A stretch of 10,276 bases of DNA from DASZHJ01 sp035541215 (GTDB lineage Bacteria; Pseudomonadota; Alphaproteobacteria; ATCC43930; CGMCC-115725): NCBI GenBank assembly GCA_035541215.1, contig DATKNV010000248.1, forward strand, positions 1 to 10,276, written 5' to 3'. This document shows, piece after piece, positions 1 to 5,779 of the stretch (within the stretch, counting starts at the first letter, position 1; each line of letters opens with the position of its first letter). Under the pieces are notes generated by a model. That model was given only the letters and a program-made list of their open reading frames with translations, was not told the DNA's origin and made no database searches. A program made the translations under genes and the position numbers.

Positions 1-755
1 CTCAGCACAGCAAGGTCGCGGTGGTGACGGGGGCGGGGAGCGGCATCGGGAGAGCGGCAGCGCTCGCGCTCATGAAGGACGGCTTTGCCGTCGCGATTGC
101 CGGCCGGCGCATGGACGCGCTGCAGGAGACGGCAGCGCTGGGCAAAGCGACCAACGCGAAGGTGCTGCCGGTTGCGACCGACGTCGGCAATCCCGAGTCC
201 GTGCGCGCGCTCTTCGCGAAGGTGAAGGAGACCTTCGGCCGCCTCGACGTGCTCTTCAACAACGCCGGCACCGGCGCGCCTGCGATCCCCATGGAGGACC
301 TCACCTACGAGCAGTGGAAGACCGTGGTCGACGCCAATCTCACGGGCTCCTTCCTCTGCGCCCAGGAGGCGATCAAGATCATGAAGGCGCAGACGCCCAA
401 GGGCGGGCGCATCATCAACAACGGCTCGATTTCCGCGCACACGCCCAGGCCCTATTCCGCGCCCTACACCGCGACGAAGCACGCGATCACCGGCCTCACC
501 AAGTCGATCGCGCTCGACGGCCGCAAGCACGACATCGCCTGCTGCCAGATCGACATCGGCAATGCGGCGACGCCCATGACCGAGCGCATGACCAAGGGCG
601 TCCCGCAGCCGAGCGGCGAGATGATGGTGGAGCCGCGCATGGACGTGAACCACGTCGCGAGCGCGATCTCCTACATGGCGAGCCTTCCCCTCGACGCCAA
701 CGTCCAATTCATGACGATCATGGCGACGAAGATGCCGTTCATTGGGCGCGGGTAG
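1..755 (+). CDS. SDR family NAD(P)-dependent oxidoreductase (5' partial)
   Basis: Classical short-chain dehydrogenase/reductase, a cytosolic Rossmann-fold enzyme that oxidises or reduces an alcohol/carbonyl substrate with NAD(P). The reading frame is open to the window edge and reads QHSKVAVVTGAGSGIGR, so the true start lies upstream; the GTG at 21 is inside beta-strand 1 and is not a start. The cofactor motif TGxxxGxG is at 27-50 and NNAG at 258-269. The catalytic set is Ser (426-428), Tyr (465-467) and Lys (477-479), with the usual 12 residues between Ser and Tyr and YxxxK spacing. Two Arg after beta-2 (AGRR) suggest NADP(H), an inference. After beta-6 the usual Pro-Gly is replaced by a DIGNAATPMT stretch, so the substrate loop is atypical. 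About 250 residues are present, nearly the full family length. Substrate unknown. It ends convergent to the small minus-strand genes. Confidence 0.93.
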   Translation, partial: QHSKVAVVTGAGSGIGRAAALALMKDGFAVAIAGRRMDALQETAALGKATNAKVLPVATDVGNPESVRALFAKVKETFGRLDVLFNNAGTGAPAIPMEDLTYEQWKTVVDANLTGSFLCAQEAIKIMKAQTPKGGRIINNGSISAHTPRPYSAPYTATKHAITGLTKSIALDGRKHDIACCQIDIGNAATPMTERMTKGVPQPSGEMMVEPRMDVNHVASAISYMASLPLDANVQFMTIMATKMPFIGRG

Positions 756-793
756 GGCCTTCTTACGCATTCGGTCGCCCCTCTTTCGCGTAG

Positions 794-816
794 ATGGCCG
801 GATCAAGTCCGGCCAT
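794..816. repeat. REP-like palindrome ATGGCCGGA-TCAAG-TCCGGCCAT
   Basis: Perfect inverted repeat: 9-nt arms at 794-802 and 808-816 with a 5-nt loop. It sits in the 114-nt spacer between two convergent genes. From general knowledge, palindromes of this ATGGCCGG...CCGGCCAT type are dispersed in intergenic regions of many Alphaproteobacteria, where spurious translations read MAGLDPAI, as this one does on the minus strand. It could form a hairpin in RNA from either strand and help end transcription, but no T-tract follows. The function is inferred. Confidence 0.7.
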
Positions 817-869
817 GACGTGGCTCGGTGTGAGCAAGGAGCGGGACCGTTTCTTTTCCGTACTTGCGC

Positions 870-1079
870 TCACGCCAAATCGTCGAGCTCCGGATATTCG
901 CGGTAGATCACGGCGAGGATATCTGTCTCGATGAGGCCGATGAGGTTTCCGGCCGCGTGCACGAGCGTTGCTGAATCCTGAGGGTCGCACCGCTCGCGCG
1001 CGAGCTGCGCTATCTTCGAGAGCTCAATGATGGCGCTCAGCGAATACTGCTTTACCGATACGGCGCAGGGTTTGTTCAA
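870..1079 (-). CDS. Small hypothetical protein, 69 aa, TTG start
   Basis: I do not recognise a named family. The predicted product is 69 residues, mostly helical, without signal peptide or membrane segment, ending YREYPELDDLA. The start must be TTG at 1079, because no ATG or GTG occurs in frame. It is supported by an AAGGGG Shine-Dalgarno element (1086-1091) six nt upstream. The gene begins 12 nt after the stop of the upstream small gene, so the two are probably co-transcribed and translationally linked. Its C-terminal 17 residues before the final tail follow the same pattern as its neighbour (I..T[DE].........RE.P.LD), suggesting a shared fold or ancient duplication. A function cannot be assigned. 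Confidence 0.6.
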   Translation of the reverse strand: MNKPCAVSVKQYSLSAIIELSKIAQLARERCDPQDSATLVHAAGNLIGLIETDILAVIYREYPELDDLA

Positions 1080-1085
1080 CGCGCG

Positions 1086-1091
1086 CCCCTT
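1086..1091 (-). promoter_or_regulatory. Ribosome binding site that fixes the TTG start at 1079
   Basis: On the minus strand the bases read AAGGGG, preceded by AG from the upstream stop codon (TAG AAGGGG). The spacing to TTG is 6 nt. This is the main evidence that the short TTG-initiated gene is real. Its overlap with the end of the preceding gene suggests coupled translation. Confidence 0.5.
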
Positions 1092-1334
1092 CTAGACCAC
1101 GAAGCCGAATTTTCGGACGCGCTGCTCGATCTCCTTGTCGAGGTCGGGGTGTTCGCGCAGGGCTCGGTCGATGACTTCGGTGCCGATGGTCGCGACGCAG
1201 GTAGCGATCGCGCGGCGGAACGCTTCATATTCTTCGGGCTTGCCGTGAATCTTGATCGCATCCAGCAGCGCGGTGAGTTCGGCCGTGGCGCGGTAAGAGG
1301 CCGCTGCAATGTGCCGAGCGAGATCCAATTCCAT
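1092..1334 (-). CDS. Small hypothetical protein, 80 aa, helical
   Basis: Unrecognised small soluble protein, beginning MELDLARHIAAAS and ending RVRKFGFVV. It appears all-helical with alternating charged and hydrophobic residues: roughly one helix at residues 3-27, a GKPEEYEAF turn-and-helix, then IGTEVIDRALREHPDLD. I chose ATG at 1334 because the protein then begins with an amphipathic helix. An in-frame GTG at 1376 would add 14 hydrophobic and basic residues (MFLFLIWATG...), which could be a short leader but looks more like untranslated sequence. It lies 12 nt upstream of the 69-aa gene and shares the RE[HY]P[DE]LD ending with it. Small proteins of this look occur as unnamed genes in rhizobial genomes (recollection, not a search). 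Function unknown. Confidence 0.65.
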   Translation of the reverse strand: MELDLARHIAAASYRATAELTALLDAIKIHGKPEEYEAFRRAIATCVATIGTEVIDRALREHPDLDKEIEQRVRKFGFVV

Positions 1335-1589
1335 GTGCTTGCGCGTCCCGGTCGCCCAAATAAGGAATAGAAACACAACATATGATTCCCCAAGATATGG
1401 CGGCTTGCAACGTCAGGTGTGTGGCGGCCAATTCATTTTGCGTACACCCGCTCCAAAATGCCCCATTGCGCCCGCCCCTCCGCCCGCGCGACCATCGGTT
1501 TCCAAGGAACCAAGAGAGGCGTTGCCGAGGGGCCGTCTCTTCCGTAAGGCCCGCTAGGCCGCCTCCGCACACAGGCGATGGAGGCGCGC
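1335..1589. promoter_or_regulatory. Divergent intergenic region before the EF-G-like gene
   Basis: About 255 nt between the small-gene pair (-) and the EF-G-like gene (+). It must hold promoters for both directions, but I cannot pick a convincing -35/-10 pair on either strand. Its left part, about 1360-1445, is the most AT-rich stretch nearby. A possible hairpin lies at 1512-1541: AAGAGA pairs with TCTCTT and GGC with GCC across one bulged G. In a plus-strand transcript it would fall in the leader of the EF-G-like mRNA. Its role, if any, is unknown. Confidence 0.3.
1580..1584 (+). promoter_or_regulatory. Ribosome binding site (GGAGG) for the EF-G-like gene
   Basis: GGAGG lies 5 nt before ATG at 1590, so 1590 is preferred. 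The alternative ATG at 1578 has no good Shine-Dalgarno sequence upstream and would itself overlap the GGAGG. Confidence 0.5.
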
Positions 1590-3626
1590 ATGAACGGCAG
1601 AGCAGCGGCACCGCGCACGGCGGCGCTGGTGGGACCTTACCTCTCGGGCAAGACGACACTGTTGGAGGCGTTGCTCTTTGCCACCGGCGCCATCAACCGG
1701 CGCGGTACGATCAAGGACGGCAACACCGTCGGCGACGCGTCCCCCGAGGCGCGGGCCCGGCAGATGAGCACGGAGATCAACGTCGCTCACGCCAATTTCC
1801 TCGGCGATCCCTGGACCTTCCTCGACTGCCCCGGCTCGATCGAGCTCGCCTATGAGGCGCAATGCGCCCTGCTTGCGGCCGACGTGGCGGTCGTCGTCTG
1901 CGAGCCCGAGGCCGACCGCGCGCTCACGCTGAGCCCGCTCTTCAAGTTCCTGGATCAGCACCAGATCCCGCACATGGTCTTCATCAACAAGCTCGACAGC
2001 GCCAATTCGGCGCGGGTGCGCGACGTGATGGCGGCGGTCCAGTCGGTCTCGGAGCGCCCGCTGGTGCTGCGGCAGGTGCCGCTCCGCGACAAGGAGGGCA
2101 CCATCACCGGCTACGTCGACCTCGTGAGCGAGCGCGCCTACAAGTACAAGCCCGGCCAGGCCTCGGAGCTGATCCCGCTCCCCAGCGACTTCTGGGACCG
2201 CGAGCGCGCGACGCGCACGAGCCTCGTTGAGAAGCTCGCGGACTACGACGACAAGCTCCTGGAGCAACTCCTCGAGGACGTCGAGCCCTCCAAGGCGGAG
2301 ATCTACCGGCATCTCGCGAAGGACCTGAGCGGCGATCTCATCGTGCCCGTGCTCTTGGGTTCGGGACAGCAGGAGCACGGCATCGTTCGTCTCCTGAAGG
2401 CGCTCCGGCACGAGACGCCGGAGCCTATCGTCACGGCCGAGCGTCTCGGCCTCAAGCCCGGGAACGGGGAGACCATCGTGCAGGTGATCAAGACCTATTA
2501 TCCCGCGAACACCGGCAAGCTCTCGCTGGCGCGAGTCTGGCGCGGCACCGTCGCCGAGGGCATGAGCCTCAACGGAGTCCGCGTCGCGGGCGTCCTCAAG
2601 ATCAATGGTGCCAAGCAGGAGAAGCTCGCCTCCGCGGGCGCGGGCGAGGTGGTGGCGCTGGCGCGGCTTGAGGGCGTCCCCACCGGCACGGTACTCGTGA
2701 GCGCGGGCGAGCCGCCGAAGCTGCCGCGGCTGGAGATGCCGAAGCCGGTCTACGGCCTCACGATCACCGCGGAGAAGCGCAACGACGACGTGAAGCTCAG
2801 CGGCGCCATCCACAGGCTCATCGAGGAGGATCCGAGCCTCGTGCTCGAGCATCACGGCGACACGCAGGAGCTCATCCTCTGGGGTCAGGGCGACATCCAC
2901 TTGCAGATCGCCCTCGACCGGCTGAAGAACAAGTACAGCCTCCCGGCGGTGACGCGCCGCCCTCAGGTGGGCTATCGCGAGACCATCCGCAAGCCGATCT
3001 CGCAGCACGCGCGCTTCAAGCGCCAGAGCGGCGGGCATGGCCAGTTCGCGGACATCGAGATCGAGGTAAAGCCGCTGCCGCGGGGCACCGGCCACGTTTT
3101 CAAGGATTCCGTAGTGGGCGGCGCGATTCCCAAGAACTACATCCCCGCCGTCGAGGACGGCGTGATGGATTACCTGAAGCAGGGACCGTTAGGCTTCCCC
3201 GTGGTGGACGTGGCGGTCAATCTGGTGACGGGCCAGTTCCACACCGTCGACAGCTCGGACCAGGCCTTCAAGACCTGCGCCAGGCAGGGCATGGCGGAGG
3301 CGATGCCGAAATGCGATCCGGTGCTGCTGGAGCCGATCCACCACGTCGACATCTCCGTCCCCAACGCCTTCACCTCGAAAGTGCAGCGCCTGGTCTCGGG
3401 ACGGCGCGGGCAAATCCTCGGCTACGACGCCAAGGAGGGCTGGAACGGCTGGGACGTCGTCAGCGCCAACATGCCCCAGAGCGAGCTCCACGACCTCATC
3501 ATGGAGCTGCGCTCGATCACGCTCGGTGTCGGCACCTACACCGAGCGCTTCGACCACCTGCAGGAATTGACCGGCAAGCTCGCGGAGCGCGTGCTCGCGA
3601 GCCGCGGCGAGCAGGCGGCGGAGTGA
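1590..3626 (+). CDS. Elongation factor G-like translational GTPase (EF-G2 type)
   Basis: A ribosome-associated GTPase related to EF-G, 678 aa, slightly shorter than canonical EF-G (about 700), with the family's domain order. G1/P-loop GPYLSGKT is at residues 15-22, a degenerate switch I at about 44-64 (ARARQMST where EF-G has RERGIT), G3 DCPGS at 79-83, G4 NKLD at 133-136 and a G5-like LLGSGQQ near 255. The beta-barrel domain II follows (GKLSLARVWRGT), then domains III-V with QSGGHGQFADIEIEV, VDSSDQAFK and a C-terminal RRGQILGYDA. The DCPGS replaces DTPGH, so the His that activates the catalytic water in EF-G is absent. I recall the same motif in other alphaproteobacterial EF-G-like proteins, so it is probably a subfamily trait. 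It is more likely an accessory or stress-related factor than the main translocase, which is normally encoded with rpsL/rpsG/tuf; none of these is nearby. An alternative start is ATG 1578. It stands alone and ends before a hairpin repeat. Confidence 0.9.
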   Translation: MNGRAAAPRTAALVGPYLSGKTTLLEALLFATGAINRRGTIKDGNTVGDASPEARARQMSTEINVAHANFLGDPWTFLDCPGSIELAYEAQCALLAADVAVVVCEPEADRALTLSPLFKFLDQHQIPHMVFINKLDSANSARVRDVMAAVQSVSERPLVLRQVPLRDKEGTITGYVDLVSERAYKYKPGQASELIPLPSDFWDRERATRTSLVEKLADYDDKLLEQLLEDVEPSKAEIYRHLAKDLSGDLIVPVLLGSGQQEHGIVRLLKALRHETPEPIVTAERLGLKPGNGETIVQVIKTYYPANTGKLSLARVWRGTVAEGMSLNGVRVAGVLKINGAKQEKLASAGAGEVVALARLEGVPTGTVLVSAGEPPKLPRLEMPKPVYGLTITAEKRNDDVKLSGAIHRLIEEDPSLVLEHHGDTQELILWGQGDIHLQIALDRLKNKYSLPAVTRRPQVGYRETIRKPISQHARFKRQSGGHGQFADIEIEVKPLPRGTGHVFKDSVVGGAIPKNYIPAVEDGVMDYLKQGPLGFPVVDVAVNLVTGQFHTVDSSDQAFKTCARQGMAEAMPKCDPVLLEPIHHVDISVPNAFTSKVQRLVSGRRGQILGYDAKEGWNGWDVVSANMPQSELHDLIMELRSITLGVGTYTERFDHLQELTGKLAERVLASRGEQAAE

Positions 3627-3649
3627 ATTAGGGTTTCACTTAGAATCTC

Positions 3650-3686
3650 ACTTGGGCCCCCTCACCGTTCTTACTTGGGCCCCCTC
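3650..3686 (+). repeat. 14-nt direct repeat ACTTGGGCCCCCTC, two copies
   Basis: Identical copies lie at 3650-3663 and 3673-3686, offset by 23 nt. They form the left shoulder of the larger hairpin element at 3663-3735. They may have arisen by duplication of that element's edge. Confidence 0.6.
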
Positions 3687-3735
3687 TCCCTGCCCTCTCC
3701 CCGCTGGGGAGAGGGTTGGGTGAGGGGGAACGGTG
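3663..3735. terminator. Long imperfect inverted repeat, probable bidirectional terminator
   Basis: The core stem is CCCTCTCCCC (3693-3702), loop GCT (3703-3705), GGGGAGAGGG (3706-3715), a perfect 10-bp pairing. It extends to 23-nt arms (3680-3702 and 3706-3728) with three mismatches. An outer pair, CACCGTTC (3663-3670) with GAACGGTG (3728-3735), closes the structure. It lies exactly between the convergent EF-G-like and cytochrome P460 genes, which fits a transcription barrier for both strands. No U-tract is present. Repeats with this CCCTCTCCCC/GGGGAGAGGG stem are, from general knowledge, common in intergenic DNA of GC-rich Proteobacteria, so it is probably a dispersed element serving as terminator by position. 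Confidence 0.6.
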
Positions 3736-3753
3736 CGGGGATAGGTCGGACGC

Positions 3754-4306
3754 TCAGCCCTTCTTGTGATCGCGCAGATAGGGCGCGAAGAGGAAGGTGA
3801 AGTCCTCGGCGGGCGACTGCCGGTTGTTATGACAGCCGAAGCAAATGTCGTATTTCTGGTCGGCGATGCGGGAGCCGTCGGGATTGAAGGAGGCGTATTC
3901 CCAATCGCCGTTCTTCATGTTGGCGGGATGGTCGTCGCCCCACCCCTTGCCCTTCTTCTGGAGCTGCACCTTGATCCAGCCGCCCTCGGCGATCATGCGG
4001 CCGTCTTTGTCGATGGCGGGCTGGCCGTCGGGGCCGAGCTTCGCCTTCTTGTCGGCCATGACGAGGGTCGTACCGTAGGGCACGGGCTTGCCGGGCCTCG
4101 CCGCCTTCAGCGACGGCTTGTCGACGTAGAAGAACCGGACGATCTTGAGATCGGGCCGGTCGATGATCCCATAGAGCGAGTACTTGTGCTCGAAATCCGT
4201 CGGGAAGGCGATCCGCTCGGCCCCGGCCTGCAGCGTTCCCGCGGCAACGGTGTAGAGTGAGTGCGGCGATGCCGATGGCGGCGATCGCGAGGTTGAGCTT
4301 ACGCAT
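3754..4306 (-). pseudogene. Cytochrome P460-family c-type heme protein, frameshifted in the signal peptide
   Basis: Predicted periplasmic heme protein. The C-terminal part carries one c-type heme motif CFGCH (3829-3843) followed by a DFTFLFAPY-type end, as in the cytochrome P460/c'-beta family. The region GGWIKVQLQKKGKGWG also fits. The start ATG at 4306 has a strong GGGGGAG ribosome site and opens a signal peptide, MRKLNLAIAAIGIAAL. After 4259 the frame is wrong: the mature sequence (YTVAAGTLQAGAERIAFPTD...) continues one frame off, to the stop at 3754. The break coincides with a tandem GAGT GAGT (4255-4262, + strand). Removing one copy restores one continuous frame of 182 aa with a complete signal peptide ending AGA before ERIAF. 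As written, only a fragment from GTG 4083 could be made, without export signal. It is either a real null allele or a sequencing/assembly error. It lies 24 nt downstream of the cupredoxin gene, probably the same operon. An electron-transfer or NO/hydroxylamine-related role is family knowledge only. Confidence 0.8.
4255..4262 (+). repeat. 4-bp tandem duplication GAGTGAGT at the frameshift site
   Basis: GAGT occurs twice in tandem, 4255-4258 and 4259-4262, inside the signal-peptide codons of the cytochrome P460-like gene (minus-strand ACTCACTC). One copy fewer joins ...GCC GCA CTC directly to TAC ACC GTT in frame, so the duplication is a sufficient explanation of the frameshift. Confidence 0.75.
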
Positions 4307-4330
4307 CGTTGGAATCTCCCCCGGCTCTCG

Positions 4331-4645
4331 TCATTGCACGGTGACGTGGATTTTCATGGTGTCGTGGAAGACGCATTCCACGACGAACTTGCCGCGCTTC
4401 ATGAGCGCGATCCGCTTGGTCTCGCCCGGTTTGATCCCGCCGGGGTTGATGCCGTGCCCGAAGGTCGAGACGAAGGCGTCGTGCGCCACCGTGTCGTCGT
4501 TGACGAGCACGAGGACGTCGCCCCGCTTCGCCACGATCTTGTCCGGGTTGTACTTCATGCCCTTCATCGTGACCTGAATCTCCTTGGCGCTGGCGCTGCC
4601 GGCGGCCAGAATTAGGAGGGCCAGGGCATAGGCGAATATCCGCAT
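4331..4645 (-). CDS. Amicyanin-like cupredoxin (type 1 copper protein)
   Basis: Small periplasmic blue-copper electron carrier, 104 aa. Residues 1-20 are a Sec signal peptide (MRIFAYALALLILAAGSASA, cleavage after ASA), leaving a mature protein of about 84 residues, short even for plastocyanin-like proteins. The mature part shows the Greek-key pattern, with KRGDVLVLVNDDTVAHDAF supplying the first His ligand. C-terminal CVFHDTM supplies Cys, His and Met with C-x2-H-x2-M spacing, which matches the short ligand loop of amicyanin rather than the longer plastocyanin/pseudoazurin loop. ATG 4645 is preceded by GGGGGA at 6 nt. It is first in a two-gene minus-strand unit with the cytochrome P460-like gene and divergent from msrP, so it may carry electrons within a shared periplasmic redox system. 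That pairing is inference; no methylamine dehydrogenase genes are seen. Confidence 0.88.
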   Translation of the reverse strand: MRIFAYALALLILAAGSASAKEIQVTMKGMKYNPDKIVAKRGDVLVLVNDDTVAHDAFVSTFGHGINPGGIKPGETKRIALMKRGKFVVECVFHDTMKIHVTVQ

Positions 4646-4679
4646 TGTCAGTCCCCCGATTGAGTGTCTCCCCAGCGGA

Positions 4680-4693
4680 CCCTCGCCCGAGGG
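4680..4693. repeat. Short palindrome CCCTCG-CC-CGAGGG in the cupredoxin/msrP divergent spacer
   Basis: Six-nt arms with a 2-nt centre, 35 nt upstream of the cupredoxin start. The size and position would fit an operator, but such GC palindromes arise often by chance in this composition. Confidence 0.25.
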
Positions 4694-4717
4694 GGGTGTG
4701 GTGTCAAATGACGAGAT

Positions 4718-4730
4718 CGCGAGGCTCGCG
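4718..4730. promoter_or_regulatory. Candidate operator palindrome CGCGAG-G-CTCGCG
   Basis: A perfect 13-bp odd palindrome ending 10 nt before the proposed msrP -35 element (4741). It is in the right place for a regulator controlling the divergent msrP and cupredoxin units. No regulator gene is adjacent, so this is speculative. Confidence 0.25.
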
Positions 4731-4740
4731 CGGGAGTGAT

Positions 4741-4768
4741 TTGCAGCGAGGGCGCCAGGGGCTATATG
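4741..4768 (+). promoter_or_regulatory. Putative sigma-70-type promoter of msrP
   Basis: TTGCAG (4741-4746) and TATATG (4763-4768) are separated by 16 nt, near the housekeeping consensus TTGACA/TATAAT. Predicted initiation near 4775 leaves a leader of about 27 nt that contains the AGGAGG ribosome site at 4791-4796. In such GC-rich DNA the TATATG box stands out. Confidence 0.45.
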
Positions 4769-4801
4769 CGGGGGGCGCTTGCGAGACGGCAGGAGGCGGA
4801 C

Positions 4802-5773
4802 ATGCTCATCAAACGGAAACGCGGCTGGGAAATCCCCGAGCGCGAGGCGACGCCCGAGGCGGTGTTCAACGATCGCCGGCGTCTCATCAAGGCCATGGGC
4901 CTGGGCGCGATCGGCGCCGCAGCCCCTCTGAGCCGGCTTGCTTTTGCCGCGGGCGAGGCAGGCGCCGACCCCTCCGCAAGTCTCTATCCCGTGAAGCGCA
5001 ACGAGACCTACACCCTCGACCGCCCCATCACGCCGGAGAAGTTCGTCGAGAGCTTTAACAACTTCTACGAGTTCGGCTCGCAGAAGGAGATCTCCGACGC
5101 GGCGCAGGCGCTGCAGATCCGGCCCTGGACCGTCGAGATCGACGGCATGGTCGAGCAGCCCATCAAGATCGACATCGACGATCTCCTGAAGAAGATGCCG
5201 CTGGAGGAGCGGCTCTACCGGCATCGCTGCGTCGAGGCCTGGTCGATTGCCGCGCCCTGGAGCGGCTTTCCCATGAAGGCGCTCGTGGAGTTCGCGAAGC
5301 CGCTGGGCTCCGCGAAATACCTGCGCACGCAATCCTTCCAGGACCCCAAGGTCGCGTCCGGCCAGAAGGCGTTCTGGTACCCCTGGCCCTACATCGAGGG
5401 CCTCACCATCGAGGAGGCGACCAACGACGTGGCTTTCCTCGTGACGGGCCTCTACGGCAAGCCGCTGCCGAAGCAGAACGGCGCGCCGCTGCGGATGGAG
5501 CTTCCCTGGAAGTACGGATTCAAATCCGCGAAGTCGATCGTCAAGTTCACCTTCACCGACAAGCGGCCGGTCTCGTTCTGGACCACGCTGCAGGGGAGCG
5601 AGTACGGCTTCTGGGCGAACGTCAACCCGGAGGTGCCGCATCCCCGCTGGAGCCAAGCGACGGAGCGCGTCCTCGGCACCGACGAGCGCCGCCCGACGCT
5701 GCTTTACAACGGCTACGGCGAGTTCGTGGCCTCGCTCTACGCGGACCTGAAGGGCGAGAAGCTCTTCATGTAG
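4802..5773 (+). CDS. msrP: MsrP, molybdopterin-dependent protein-methionine-sulfoxide reductase catalytic subunit
   Basis: Periplasmic enzyme (formerly YedY) of the sulfite-oxidase fold that reduces methionine sulfoxide in oxidised envelope proteins, using a Mo-molybdopterin cofactor. The 323-aa length matches the family (E. coli about 334). A Tat signal is visible: NDRRRLIKAMG with the twin Arg at residues 25-27, then a hydrophobic stretch and AFAAG, as expected for a cofactor-loaded export substrate. The Mo-ligand Cys is Cys143 in RHRCVEAWSIAAPW. Other family blocks are FNNFYEFG, PWPYIEGL, APLRMELPWKYGFKS and FWANVNPEVPHPRW. ATG 4802 has AGGAGG at 4791-4796 with 5 nt spacing; the longer frame from GTG 4736 is rejected. 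The usual membrane heme partner MsrQ is not encoded next to it. The downstream gene is convergent and the upstream divergent unit encodes a cupredoxin and a heme protein. Confidence 0.95.
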   Translation: MLIKRKRGWEIPEREATPEAVFNDRRRLIKAMGLGAIGAAAPLSRLAFAAGEAGADPSASLYPVKRNETYTLDRPITPEKFVESFNNFYEFGSQKEISDAAQALQIRPWTVEIDGMVEQPIKIDIDDLLKKMPLEERLYRHRCVEAWSIAAPWSGFPMKALVEFAKPLGSAKYLRTQSFQDPKVASGQKAFWYPWPYIEGLTIEEATNDVAFLVTGLYGKPLPKQNGAPLRMELPWKYGFKSAKSIVKFTFTDKRPVSFWTTLQGSEYGFWANVNPEVPHPRWSQATERVLGTDERRPTLLYNGYGEFVASLYADLKGEKLFM

Positions 5774-5779
5774 GGCTTC

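Noticed and set aside
763..990. Minus-strand frame containing SHVMAGLDPAIYA
   Set aside because: This peptide is the known spurious translation of the ATGGCCGG palindrome, and the rest overlaps the 69-aa gene in another frame.
1225..1659. Minus-strand 144-codon frame across the divergent intergenic region
   Set aside because: Proline, cysteine and arginine rich, with no domain; it overlaps both the small gene and the start of the EF-G-like gene.
1554..3095. A 513-codon open frame on the minus strand across the EF-G-like gene
   Set aside because: It is antisense to a clear EF-G-family protein, is rich in R, A, L, D, E and H without domain structure, and arises from GC-biased third positions.
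3754..4083. Treating the heme-domain fragment starting at GTG 4083 as a complete short cytosolic protein
   Set aside because: A c-type heme protein needs export, and the signal peptide and first third of the domain are intact upstream in the shifted frame.
4702..4707. Perfect TTGACA on the minus strand as -35 box of the cupredoxin gene
   Set aside because: No acceptable -10 sequence lies 15-19 nt downstream (GAGGGT at 17 nt), so I do not call a promoter.
4646..5656. Upstream extension of the cupredoxin frame across msrP on the minus strand
   Set aside because: The signal peptide at 4645 with its own ribosome site marks the true start; the extension is antisense to msrP.
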